The notes beneath the pieces are model-generated. The model was not told where the DNA came from. It saw only the letters and a list, made by a program, of their open reading frames with translations, and ran no database searches. Shown here in pieces: positions 43,743 to 51,969 of a stretch of DNA of 64,000 nucleotides. Source of the DNA: Polaribacter sp. Q13 (GTDB lineage Bacteria > Bacteroidota > Bacteroidia > Flavobacteriales > Flavobacteriaceae); contig NZ_CP074436.1 in assembly GCF_016858305.2 (NCBI RefSeq), positions 2,624,001-2,688,000 on the forward strand, given 5' to 3'. The position numbers and the translations under genes were made by a program. Every line of letters starts with the position of its first letter. Within the stretch, counting starts at the first letter, position 1.

Positions 43743-44759
43743 GTGAAAAGTAGCTTTCCGAAAACCGTACAAATTGCCATTATATCTGTTTATCTAATTT
43801 TTTTAGCGGGTTCTGTTGTTAGAATGACAGGCTCTGGAATGGGGTGTCCCGATTGGCCTAAATGCTTTGGTTATTATATTCCGCCTACAGCGGAAGAACA
43901 AATTACTTGGAAACCAAATACCGAATTTAAAAAAGGGTTTATCATTATTAAAGATGAAGCCTTGTTTGTTGCAGAACATACCGTTAAAACTGCTGATGAA
44001 TTTAAAATTGACAATTGGAAAAAATACACCAAACACAATTACGCTAAATTTAATAAATATCATTCTTGGACAGAGTATATTAACAGATTGTCTTCTGTTT
44101 TAGCTGGTTTTGTTTTCTTATTTCTAATCTACAAAGCAACAAAATACAGAAAAAAAGATAAGAGAATTCCCATATTAGCATACACAGCTTTCTTTTTAAT
44201 GTTGGTGGAAGCTTGGTTAGGAAAAACAGTAGTAGACACTAATTTAAAACCAACAATAATTACGATTCACATGGTTATTGGTTTAATAATCATTGCGCTT
44301 TTATTACAATTACAATTTATTACTTCGGATAAAAAAAAGAGCTACAATTACAATCCAATCTTCAACAAATTACTTCTTATCTCTGTTGTATTTTCGTTGA
44401 TTCAGATTGCAATGGGAACGCAAGTAAGACAATTTATAGACGAACAAGTAAAACTTTTCGGTTTCGAAAACAAAGATTATAGTTTAATGAATCCGAGTTT
44501 TAAATTCTACTTTCACAGGTCTTTTACCATTGCTATTGTATTGGTAAATCTAGGATTGTTTTATATAAATCAAGTAAAAAACCTCGGCTACAAGTTAGTA
44601 AATTGGGTAGTGGCGCTCATTTTTATAGAAACCATTACAGGAATTTTAATGTATTACGCAGAATTTCCTTTAGGCACACAAGCAACACACTTACTAGTTG
44701 GAGCTATTTTATTTGGATTACAATTTTATTTGTGGTTACAGAGTCGCTCTGTTAAGTAA
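43743..44759 (+). CDS. ctaA: Heme A synthase (COX15/CtaA family)
   Basis: The 338-residue inner-membrane protein converts heme O to heme A for cytochrome oxidase. It has eight membrane helices and the typical Bacteroidetes opening after the first helix, SVVRMTGSGMGCPDWPKCFG, as well as a HSWTEYINRLSSV helix and a C-terminal HLLVGAILFG helix with the heme-binding His residues. The start is a GTG at 43743 (VKSSFPKTVQIAI read as Met). No other cytochrome-oxidase genes are in the window. Confidence 0.93.
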   Translation: MKSSFPKTVQIAIISVYLIFLAGSVVRMTGSGMGCPDWPKCFGYYIPPTAEEQITWKPNTEFKKGFIIIKDEALFVAEHTVKTADEFKIDNWKKYTKHNYAKFNKYHSWTEYINRLSSVLAGFVFLFLIYKATKYRKKDKRIPILAYTAFFLMLVEAWLGKTVVDTNLKPTIITIHMVIGLIIIALLLQLQFITSDKKKSYNYNPIFNKLLLISVVFSLIQIAMGTQVRQFIDEQVKLFGFENKDYSLMNPSFKFYFHRSFTIAIVLVNLGLFYINQVKNLGYKLVNWVVALIFIETITGILMYYAEFPLGTQATHLLVGAILFGLQFYLWLQSRSVK

Positions 44760-44829
44760 ATAGTATGCAGTTTACGGTGGCAGTTTTCAGTAACTCACTG
44801 TTGTGCAAGCTGAATACTAAAAAATAAAC

Positions 44830-44877
44830 CACATAGAAACATAGAAAATACAGTGTTTTTTCTGTGTTTTTTTTTAT
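44830..44877. repeat. Intergenic ACCACATAGAAACATAG / CTGTG repeat
   Basis: ACCACATAGAAACATAGAAA followed by ATACAGTG and TTTTTTCTGTG resembles two other low-complexity stretches at 45508-45545 and 45850-45895. These belong to a kind of CACAGAG-rich intergenic repeat I recall from flavobacteria. Confidence 0.35.
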
Positions 44878-44945
44878 TTTATAACTTAAAAATATTGGAA
44901 CTATGTTTTTTTTTATTCTCAACAGTAAGAAACTGAAAACTAAAA

Positions 44946-45368
44946 TCACGGATGCGCATTTACCCAAACTTCACCGTCTGAGAAATATTCCTTTTTCCAG
45001 ATAGGCACTGTTTCTTTTAAAGTATCAATAGCAAACTCACAAGCCGCAAACGCTGCTTTTCTATGTTTAGAAGACGTAGTTATAATTACTGGAATTTCTC
45101 CTACCCGCAACATTCCTTCTGCATGATGAATGGCAATTTTTTTAATATCGAAATTTTCTAACGCCAAATCTGCAATTTTTTGCATTTCTTTAATTGCCAT
45201 AGGTTTGTAGGTAGAAAAATCTAATTGAGTAACTTCCTTTCCTTGTGTATCATTTCTAACAGTACCCACAAAGGCTGAAATTCCGCCACAAGCATCATCT
45301 TCTACAAAACGATAACACTCTTGTAAGTCTAATTTTTTAGATGTAATTTTAATTGAAGTTCTTCTCAT
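44946..45368 (-). CDS. moaE: Molybdopterin synthase catalytic subunit
   Basis: The 140-residue protein is the large subunit of molybdopterin synthase, which inserts sulfur into precursor Z using the thiocarboxylated MoaD. The catalytic region HHAEGMLRVGEIPVIITTSSKHRKAAFAACEF and the C-terminal VPIWKKEYFSDGEVWV are typical. I start at the ATG at 45368 (MRRTSIKITSKKL) rather than 45395. MoaD is encoded 600 bp away on the same strand with a plus-strand gene between. Confidence 0.9.
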   Translation of the reverse strand: MRRTSIKITSKKLDLQECYRFVEDDACGGISAFVGTVRNDTQGKEVTQLDFSTYKPMAIKEMQKIADLALENFDIKKIAIHHAEGMLRVGEIPVIITTSSKHRKAAFAACEFAIDTLKETVPIWKKEYFSDGEVWVNAHP

Positions 45369-45507
45369 AATTAAAAGATATTGAAACAAGTTCAATAGGA
45401 AAGCAAAAATAGTAAAACAAAGTTGTAATTTTGCATTTGTGAAAATCTGATCAAGATTTTCACTAATTGAAACTAAATTAATCGCAAAGTTTATAAAGGA
45501 AATAAAA

Positions 45508-45545
45508 TTTTCTGTGAACCTCTGTAGAACACGCTGTTTACTTCA
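45508..45545. repeat. CTGTGAACCTCTGT repeat
   Basis: CTGTGAACCTCTGTAGAACA matches the family at 45850-45895 in inverted form (CACAGAGATTCACAGAG). It lies between moaE and the DUF3817 gene. Confidence 0.35.
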
Positions 45546-45563
45546 GTGAAACAACCTCTTAAA

Positions 45564-45839
45564 ATGAAAAATATCTTTAGAATTGTAAGTATCCTAGAAG
45601 GAATCTCTTACCTATTATTATTACTGATAGCAACACCAATTAAATATTTACAAGGTGATGATACTTATGTAAAAATGTTGGGAATGCCTCATGGAATTCT
45701 TTTTATGCTATATGTAGTTTTGGCCTTTATGCTTAAAAAAGAAATGAATTGGAATAATAAATCTTTTGGATTTGTTTTACTTGCTTCTATCTTACCTTTT
45801 GGTACTTTTTATATTGATAAGAAGTATTTTCAAAAATAG
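45564..45839 (+). CDS. DUF3817 family small membrane protein
   Basis: The 91-residue protein has three membrane helices and the DUF3817 pattern RIVSILEGISYLLLLLIATP ... MPHGILFMLYVVLAF. The start is the ATG at 45564 (MKNIFRIV); a GTG at 45546 would add six residues. The gene lies on the opposite strand between moaE and moaD, interrupting a pair that normally travels together. Function unknown. Confidence 0.82.
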   Translation: MKNIFRIVSILEGISYLLLLLIATPIKYLQGDDTYVKMLGMPHGILFMLYVVLAFMLKKEMNWNNKSFGFVLLASILPFGTFYIDKKYFQK

Positions 45840-45849
45840 ATTGTTGGTT

Positions 45850-45895
45850 GTTACGCTGAGATTAGCTGAGAAAACACAGAGATTCACAGAGTTTT
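45850..45895. repeat. CACAGAGATTCACAGAG repeat
   Basis: ACGCTGAGATTAGCTGAGAA then CACAGAGATTCACAGAG and a T-run. See the related stretches at 44830-44877 and 45508-45545. Confidence 0.35.
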
Positions 45896-45965
45896 TTTTA
45901 TAAACGGATAACACAAGAGTATTTCTTCCCTTTGGGAAGATTAAGATGGGCTTTTGATGGACTTT

Positions 45966-46208
45966 TTACCCTCCGCTTACCGGAGGAATCACAGCAACAA
46001 CATCATCCTCTTTTAAAACCAATTCATCTGCTGCATAACTTTCGTTGACTGCAATTGCATAAGAATCGATGTTTTTTAACTGAGGATATTTTTCTTTCAG
46101 AAAATTCTTAAAACCTTGAACTGTTTCTATTTTAGGTAGCTCTAAATTTAAAGCCGAAGTTTCTACTAAATCTGTGGTAATCCCGAAAAAAAGTACTTGA
46201 ATTTTCAT
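45966..46208 (-). CDS. moaD: Molybdopterin synthase sulfur-carrier subunit
   Basis: The 80-residue protein is a ubiquitin-fold sulfur carrier with the obligatory C-terminal Gly-Gly (PPVSGG), activated by MoeB-type adenylation and sulfurated before use by MoaE. It starts 12 bp after the DUF5686 gene ends and is thus the last gene of that transcript. A terminator is not obvious after it. Confidence 0.9.
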   Translation of the reverse strand: MKIQVLFFGITTDLVETSALNLELPKIETVQGFKNFLKEKYPQLKNIDSYAIAVNESYAADELVLKEDDVVAVIPPVSGG

Positions 46209-46220
46209 ATTCCAAAAATA

Positions 46221-48677
46221 TTAAAACAAACTTAATCTAAACAACAAACCGTTGTTTTTAACTCCTGCATGAAAAGATTTTACATAATCTACTCTTAAAA
46301 AACGCCATTTACCAAAACCTATATTATCGATACCTACAGAATATTCTGTATATGGTTTTTTATTTGCCATAACTAAGGTTTTTGCCCCTCCAACTAAATG
46401 GAAGTTCAATTTATTTAATAATGGAATTTTCCCTAAAACGGCTCCTTTAAAATTATGTTCAATATGAGCTTCTGCATATTTATCATTGGTATAAAACTTA
46501 TAATACTCTAATAAACCAAAACTATTTAGCTCGCCATCTAAAGGAAAAATTAATTGGTTTCCATTAGCTTGTAAATAATCCATAAAAGCAATGTTTTTCT
46601 TTTTTAGAAACATGCCTCCTCTTAAGTAATAAGTTAGGTTCCCATAATTTCCGGCATTAATATCTTGTTTTAAATTTGCTGTAAATACATCTGAATTTAA
46701 TTCAGCATTAGAAGCACCAAACCGTTTTGTATACTTAATATTTAAGGATGGATATTTCTCATTCCCAATATTTTCTTTTCTATCGGGATAAGACAAGTAT
46801 TTTTGTCCAAAAACAAAAGTAGCACCTACTTTTAATGTGGCAATTTCATTTTCTTCAAACACATCAATTACCTCTGATGGATTGTTAGAAGTATAACCTC
46901 CATTATGACCTTGCTTTGCAAAAGAATAATCGGTAGTATTAAAAAGTGGTTTTCTATTTGCGTATTCTAATGATGATGATAGGTAAATTCCATTTTTAAT
47001 TTCTTCTGAATAACTGATTTTCCCAAAAGTTTTATCATAAATTTTTAAATAATTTAACCTTCTTATCAAAGAGCTAATGGTGTTATTTATTTTCATTATT
47101 GGCTCTCTGTCATTAAATTGAGTTGCTGCAACCCCTCCTGAAATCGTCATTCTTGGCCTCGAAATATTATTCCAATTTTTAGTAAAAAAGAAAGTTGGTC
47201 TTAAGCGTTTATCAGAAAAACCATAATTTGCTTTTACACCTGCATTCCACCATTTCCCAATTTCATTTTGCTCTTTAAAATAGCTAAAACCTAAAGAAGC
47301 ATTAAAACCTTGTACTGTATTATAATTAAAATCCTTTATTAGTCCGTTGTAAGAAACAGCCCATTTTTCGTAAGAATTTCTATGTGTATGGCCCATTATG
47401 GGCGAAAGTAAATTAAACCTATTTTGCTTCTTATTTACAGAATCTAAATATTTTTTAGATTTTCTAACAAGTTTTAAACTGTCTTTAAATTTATAATCTG
47501 TAGTTTCTTCTAATGTTAATGGAACGGGTCTTAAACTGTTCCAATACACGGTGTCTTTTTCTGTAGCTTCTTTTTCAAACCTTAATACTTCATTGGTAAA
47601 AGTATCTTCATTATAAGTAGGGTTAAAATTATAATCGGAATATCCAGATGAAAAACGTCCATCAAACTTAAAACCAAAAGCATCTACTTTAAAATCTATA
47701 CTCTGACTTATTAATACCCAAGCATTATTTACTGCGGAATAATTATAGTTTTGTTTTAAATGTAAAACATCTACCATTGGTATGTTTACTTGCGCACCCG
47801 TTACGGAAACATCTGTACCATAAATAGCCCAATCATCTTCTACAATATATAAATATCCATTAAAAACACGATCATTTTTTCGTTTAGGAATTAGTTTTAT
47901 TTTATTAATGAGTTTGCCGTTTTTATTATAAAAAGACCCTACTAATTTATATTTATAATAACTAAAAGCATTGGTAGAAATTGGCGAAATTAAATCATTA
48001 CCAAAGGTTACACTATTATTATAAAAATTGATATTTGCATCTTCTGCCCTGTTAAAACTGATACCATTATCTGTTCCGCTTACTTTAGAGGCAATAATTT
48101 TTTCTTTAAACTTTTTTGGTTTTTTCTGAAAATGAATTTCAGAAACAGTTTCAGAAAGATATATAATTCCGCTTCTTGTAGAATCTAAACCTCCGCCAAA
48201 ATCTCCCAAATTTTGGCCTAAAAACTTTTCTGGAGCATCCTTAATTTTATACAAACCTCTAGAGTAAAATTTAGCAGTATATTTTGCATACTTGTCTGTA
48301 TTCTTCTCTTTATTGGCAATAACATTTCTAATAATTCTGTTTGCAGGATTGTCTTTTGTAGAAATAGAAATTTCCGCTAACTGAACATCTTCCTGCTCTA
48401 ATTGAACATTTAACTCAAAAGGAAAAGAAGTAATATTGACTTTCTTTTTTACGGTTTTATAACCCAAAAATTGAAAAACGATTATATGCTTTCCTTTTTT
48501 GTTGATATTTAAAACATAATCTCCATTATCATTAGAAGTTGTACCGGTAACTGTTTTATTTAAATATACACTTACAAATGACAAAGGATTCTTTTTTGTA
48601 TCTGTAATTCTCCCTTTTACTTGTGATAAAACAGAAAATGAAACTAATAAAAACAGATATAAAGTAGTTTTTTTCAT
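46221..48677 (-). CDS. DUF5686 outer-membrane protein with carboxypeptidase-regulatory-like domain
   Basis: The 818-residue protein has a signal peptide ending VLSQ, a CarboxypepD_reg-like domain (about 22-110; VKGRITDTKKNPLSFVSVYLN), and a long DUF5686 region with a barrel to the end. I start at the ATG at 48677 (MKKTTLYL). The minus-strand promoter TATGTTTG (48700-48707) fits a short leader. It may be an outer-membrane assembly or transport factor; no known role. The downstream moaD is probably expressed with it. Confidence 0.88.
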   Translation of the reverse strand: MKKTTLYLFLLVSFSVLSQVKGRITDTKKNPLSFVSVYLNKTVTGTTSNDNGDYVLNINKKGKHIIVFQFLGYKTVKKKVNITSFPFELNVQLEQEDVQLAEISISTKDNPANRIIRNVIANKEKNTDKYAKYTAKFYSRGLYKIKDAPEKFLGQNLGDFGGGLDSTRSGIIYLSETVSEIHFQKKPKKFKEKIIASKVSGTDNGISFNRAEDANINFYNNSVTFGNDLISPISTNAFSYYKYKLVGSFYNKNGKLINKIKLIPKRKNDRVFNGYLYIVEDDWAIYGTDVSVTGAQVNIPMVDVLHLKQNYNYSAVNNAWVLISQSIDFKVDAFGFKFDGRFSSGYSDYNFNPTYNEDTFTNEVLRFEKEATEKDTVYWNSLRPVPLTLEETTDYKFKDSLKLVRKSKKYLDSVNKKQNRFNLLSPIMGHTHRNSYEKWAVSYNGLIKDFNYNTVQGFNASLGFSYFKEQNEIGKWWNAGVKANYGFSDKRLRPTFFFTKNWNNISRPRMTISGGVAATQFNDREPIMKINNTISSLIRRLNYLKIYDKTFGKISYSEEIKNGIYLSSSLEYANRKPLFNTTDYSFAKQGHNGGYTSNNPSEVIDVFEENEIATLKVGATFVFGQKYLSYPDRKENIGNEKYPSLNIKYTKRFGASNAELNSDVFTANLKQDINAGNYGNLTYYLRGGMFLKKKNIAFMDYLQANGNQLIFPLDGELNSFGLLEYYKFYTNDKYAEAHIEHNFKGAVLGKIPLLNKLNFHLVGGAKTLVMANKKPYTEYSVGIDNIGFGKWRFLRVDYVKSFHAGVKNNGLLFRLSLF

Positions 48678-48699
48678 ACTTAAGCTCAATTAATAGTCA

Positions 48700-48731
48700 C
48701 AAACATAAACTTTATGAAACAAGTAATTCAA
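48700..48731 (-). promoter_or_regulatory. Promoter of the DUF5686 gene
   Basis: Minus-strand TTG (48729-48731), 21 bp gap, TATGTTTG (48700-48707). Predicted leader about 19 nt. Confidence 0.6.
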
Positions 48732-48860
48732 TAAAATTTGTTAAACAAGCAATATCAGCTGCCTAATTTAAAGGTTCTTAAAAAACAAAAGATGCTATAA
48801 TACCAAAAACATATCTTATCAAAAGAAAGAAAAATAAGTTTTCTCTTCCGCTGAAAATCA

Positions 48861-48868
48861 TATATTTG
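48861..48868 (+). promoter_or_regulatory. -7 element for maeB
   Basis: TATATTTG fits TAnnTTTG, 29 bp before the ATG at 48898. No TTG at the usual distance. Confidence 0.4.
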
Positions 48869-48897
48869 TAAGCTTAAACAAGTAAAGAATTATTATC

Positions 48898-51186
48898 ATG
48901 AGCGATTCTAGAAAAAGACACGAAGCTTTATTATATCACGCAAAGCCAAAACCAGGTAAGATAGAAGTAGTACCTACTAAAAAATATGCTACTCAGCGAG
49001 ATTTAGGATTGGCATATTCTCCTGGAGTTGCCGAACCTTGTTTAGAAATTGAAAAAGATAAAAACAACGCATATAAGTATACTTCTAAAGGAAATTTAGT
49101 AGCCGTAATATCTAACGGAACAGCCGTTTTAGGGTTAGGAAATATTGGTCCGGATGCTTCTAAACCAGTAATGGAAGGAAAAGCTTTATTATTTAAAATA
49201 TTTGCTGATATTGATGTTTTTGATATTGAAGTAGATGCAACAGATGTAGAACTTTTTATACAAACCGTAAAAGCAATTGCACCCACTTTTGGTGGAATAA
49301 ACTTAGAAGACATTAAAGCTCCTGAAGCTTTTGAAATTGAAAGACGTTTAAAGGAAGAATTAGACATCCCAGTAATGCACGATGACCAGCATGGAACCGC
49401 TATTATTTCTGCTGCGGCCTTAAAAAATGCAATTGACATTACAAATAAAAAGATTAGTGAAGTAAAAATTGTTGTAAATGGAGCTGGAGCTGCTGCTATT
49501 TCTTGTACACTTTTGTATTTAAAACTTGGTGTAAAGAAAGAAAACGTTGTTATGTGCGACAGTAAAGGGGTTATTAGAAGAGATAGAGACAACCTAACTT
49601 CACAAAAAGCAGAATTTGCAACAGATAGAGATTTAAACACTTTAGATGAAGCTATGCATAATGCTGATGTATTTATAGGTTTATCTAAAGGAAATGTAGT
49701 TTCTCCAGAGATGCTTTTATCCATGGCAAAAGACCCTATTGTTTTTGCGATGGCAAACCCAGTTGCTGAAATAGATTACGATGTAGCCGTTGCTACAAGA
49801 AAGGATATTATTATGGCTACAGGAAGATCTGATCATCCTAACCAAGTAAATAATGTGCTTGGATTTCCATTTATTTTTAGAGGTGCTTTAGATGTGAGAG
49901 CTACTAAAATTAATGAAGAAATGAAAATGGCTGCTGTGCATGCTTTAGCCGATTTAGCTAAAAAATCTGTACCAGAACAAGTAAATATTGTGTACGATGA
50001 AGTAAGTTTAGCTTACGGAAGAGAATACATTATTCCTAAACCATTTGATCCAAGATTAATTTATGAAATTCCACCAGCGATTGCAAAAGCTGCTATGGAT
50101 TCTGGTGTTGCTTTACAACCTATTGAAGATTGGGATAAATATAGAGAAGAGTTAATGGAACGTTCTGGTTCTGGTAATAAAGAAATTAGACTTTTACATA
50201 ACAGAGCAAAAAGCAATAGAAAACGTATTGTGTTTGCAGAAGCAGACCATTTAGATGTTTTAAAAGCGGCACAAAGAGTGCATGACGAAAAAATTGGTAA
50301 GCCTATATTATTAGGAAGAAAAGAAGTTATCTTAGCTTTAAAAGCAGAAATAGGCTTTACTGCAAATGTGCCAATTATAGACCCAAAAACAGATGAAGAA
50401 ACAGAACGTAGAGAACGTTTTGGAGATATTTACTGGAAAAATAGACGTCGTAAAGGACGTACATTATCTGAAGCAAAAAAATTAATGCGAGAGCGTAATT
50501 ATTTTGCCGCTATGATGGTAAATGAAGGTGAAGCAGATGCGTTAATTACAGGATATTCTAGACCTTACCCAACCGTTTTAAAACCAATCTTAGAACTTAT
50601 AGAGAAAGACAAAGGAATTACCAAAATTGCTGCAACGAACATTATGCTAACTAAACAAGGCCCGTTATTTTTAGCAGACACTACGATAAACGTAAACCCG
50701 AATGCAAAGGAGTTGGTAAAAATTTCTCAAATGACAGGGAATTTTGTAAAAATGTTTGGCATGAAGCCAAATATGGCAATGGTTTCTTTTTCTAACTTTG
50801 GATCTTCAAATTCTGAAACTTCAAAGAAAATTAGTGAAGCTGTTTCTTACTTACATCGTCATTTTCCAGACACTATTATCGATGGAGAATTACAAGCAGA
50901 TTTTGCTCTAAACCCAGAAATGCTGGCAAAAGAGTTTCCATTTTCAAAACTAAATGGTAAAAAAGTAAATGTTTTAATTTTTCCGAATTTAGAGGCTGCC
51001 AACATCACCTATAAATTAATGAAACAATTAAACCATGCAGAATCTATTGGTCCAATCATTTTAGGATTAAGTAAACCTGTACATATTTTACAGCTAGGTT
51101 GTAGTGTAGATGAAATGGTTAATATGGCTGCTTTGGCTGCTGTAGATGCTCAAGAAAAAGAAAAAAGAAGTAAAATACAAGAGTAG
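48898..51186 (+). CDS. maeB: NADP-dependent malic enzyme fused to phosphotransacetylase-like domain
   Basis: The 762-residue enzyme decarboxylates malate to pyruvate with NADP reduction. The N-terminal part has MHDDQHGTAIISAAAL and the nucleotide-binding VVNGAGAAAISC; the C-terminal third (about 425-755) is a phosphotransacetylase-like domain, in this family regulatory rather than catalytic. It opens the conserved flavobacterial block maeB-ruvA-sprA-gcvH. A long imperfect hairpin (51227-51284) follows its stop. Confidence 0.95.
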   Translation: MSDSRKRHEALLYHAKPKPGKIEVVPTKKYATQRDLGLAYSPGVAEPCLEIEKDKNNAYKYTSKGNLVAVISNGTAVLGLGNIGPDASKPVMEGKALLFKIFADIDVFDIEVDATDVELFIQTVKAIAPTFGGINLEDIKAPEAFEIERRLKEELDIPVMHDDQHGTAIISAAALKNAIDITNKKISEVKIVVNGAGAAAISCTLLYLKLGVKKENVVMCDSKGVIRRDRDNLTSQKAEFATDRDLNTLDEAMHNADVFIGLSKGNVVSPEMLLSMAKDPIVFAMANPVAEIDYDVAVATRKDIIMATGRSDHPNQVNNVLGFPFIFRGALDVRATKINEEMKMAAVHALADLAKKSVPEQVNIVYDEVSLAYGREYIIPKPFDPRLIYEIPPAIAKAAMDSGVALQPIEDWDKYREELMERSGSGNKEIRLLHNRAKSNRKRIVFAEADHLDVLKAAQRVHDEKIGKPILLGRKEVILALKAEIGFTANVPIIDPKTDEETERRERFGDIYWKNRRRKGRTLSEAKKLMRERNYFAAMMVNEGEADALITGYSRPYPTVLKPILELIEKDKGITKIAATNIMLTKQGPLFLADTTINVNPNAKELVKISQMTGNFVKMFGMKPNMAMVSFSNFGSSNSETSKKISEAVSYLHRHFPDTIIDGELQADFALNPEMLAKEFPFSKLNGKKVNVLIFPNLEAANITYKLMKQLNHAESIGPIILGLSKPVHILQLGCSVDEMVNMAALAAVDAQEKEKRSKIQE

Positions 51187-51226
51187 AGACTTAGAATAGG
51201 TGTAGAATTAAGAAACAAGACTAAAA

Positions 51227-51284
51227 AGAGAATAAAGGATAGCGAAAAACAATAACATCATTATTTGTCTATCATTTATTCTCT
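51227..51284 (+). terminator. Long hairpin after maeB
   Basis: AGAGAATAAAGGATAG (51227-51242) pairs with CTATCATTTATTCTCT (51269-51284), with one mismatch, and the loop can form a further ACAATAA/TTATTTGT stem. A T-run follows at 51293-51300, so it probably ends the maeB transcript. Confidence 0.65.
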
Positions 51285-51382
51285 AATATTTGTTTTTTTT
51301 ATTTATCATTTATAAAATTTAAATTGCTCACACAACAAACCTAAAATAAATTCTTACTTTAGGCGCTTAGAAAAAGAACGAT

Positions 51383-51964
51383 ATGATTACACAAATTAGA
51401 GGAAGATTGGTAGAAAAAAATCCAACAGAAGTAGTTGTAGATTGCAATGGAGTTGGGTATTTATTACATATTTCTTTAAATACTTTCTCTAGTTTACCAG
51501 ATGATGAGGCCGTTGTTTTATATACACATTTATCTATAAGAGAAGACGCGCACACTCTTTTTGGCTTTATTACTAAAACAGAAAGAGAAGTTTTTAAATT
51601 ATTAATTTCCGTTTCTGGTGTTGGACCAAGTATTGCACGAACAATGTTATCATCCATGACCTCAGAGGAAATACAACATGCAATTGCATCCGAAAATATA
51701 CCATTAATACAATCTGTAAAAGGAATTGGTCTAAAAACTGCACAAAGAGTAATTGTAGATTTAAAGGATAAAATTTTAAAAACCTTTAATATTGATGAAG
51801 TTTCTTCCTTTACAAGCAATACCAATAAAGATGAAGCGTTATCTGCTTTAGAAGTTTTAGGTTTTAATAAAAAACAATCCGAGAAAGTTATCGCTACGAT
51901 TTTAAAAGAAAACGCAGAAGCTTCTGTAGAAAATTTAATAAAACTAGCCTTAAAAAATTTATAA
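51383..51964 (+). CDS. ruvA: Holliday junction branch-migration protein RuvA
   Basis: The 193-residue protein binds four-way junctions and guides RuvB helicase. It has the N-terminal OB fold (MITQIRGRLVEKNPTEVVVDCNGVGY), two HhH motifs (VSGVGPSIARTML and VKGIGLKTAQRVIVDLKDK) and the C-terminal UBA-like domain (ALSALEVLGFNKKQ). sprA begins 5 bp after it. Confidence 0.96.
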   Translation: MITQIRGRLVEKNPTEVVVDCNGVGYLLHISLNTFSSLPDDEAVVLYTHLSIREDAHTLFGFITKTEREVFKLLISVSGVGPSIARTMLSSMTSEEIQHAIASENIPLIQSVKGIGLKTAQRVIVDLKDKILKTFNIDEVSSFTSNTNKDEALSALEVLGFNKKQSEKVIATILKENAEASVENLIKLALKNL

Positions 51965-51969
51965 TAATT

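Noticed and set aside
48993..49724. A 243-residue reading frame antisense to maeB
   Set aside because: It lies wholly inside a well-identified gene, and its composition (runs of Ser, Ile, Lys, Phe) is typical of a shadow frame.
51367..51825. A 152-residue frame antisense to ruvA
   Set aside because: ruvA is certain here and the antisense frame has no family features.
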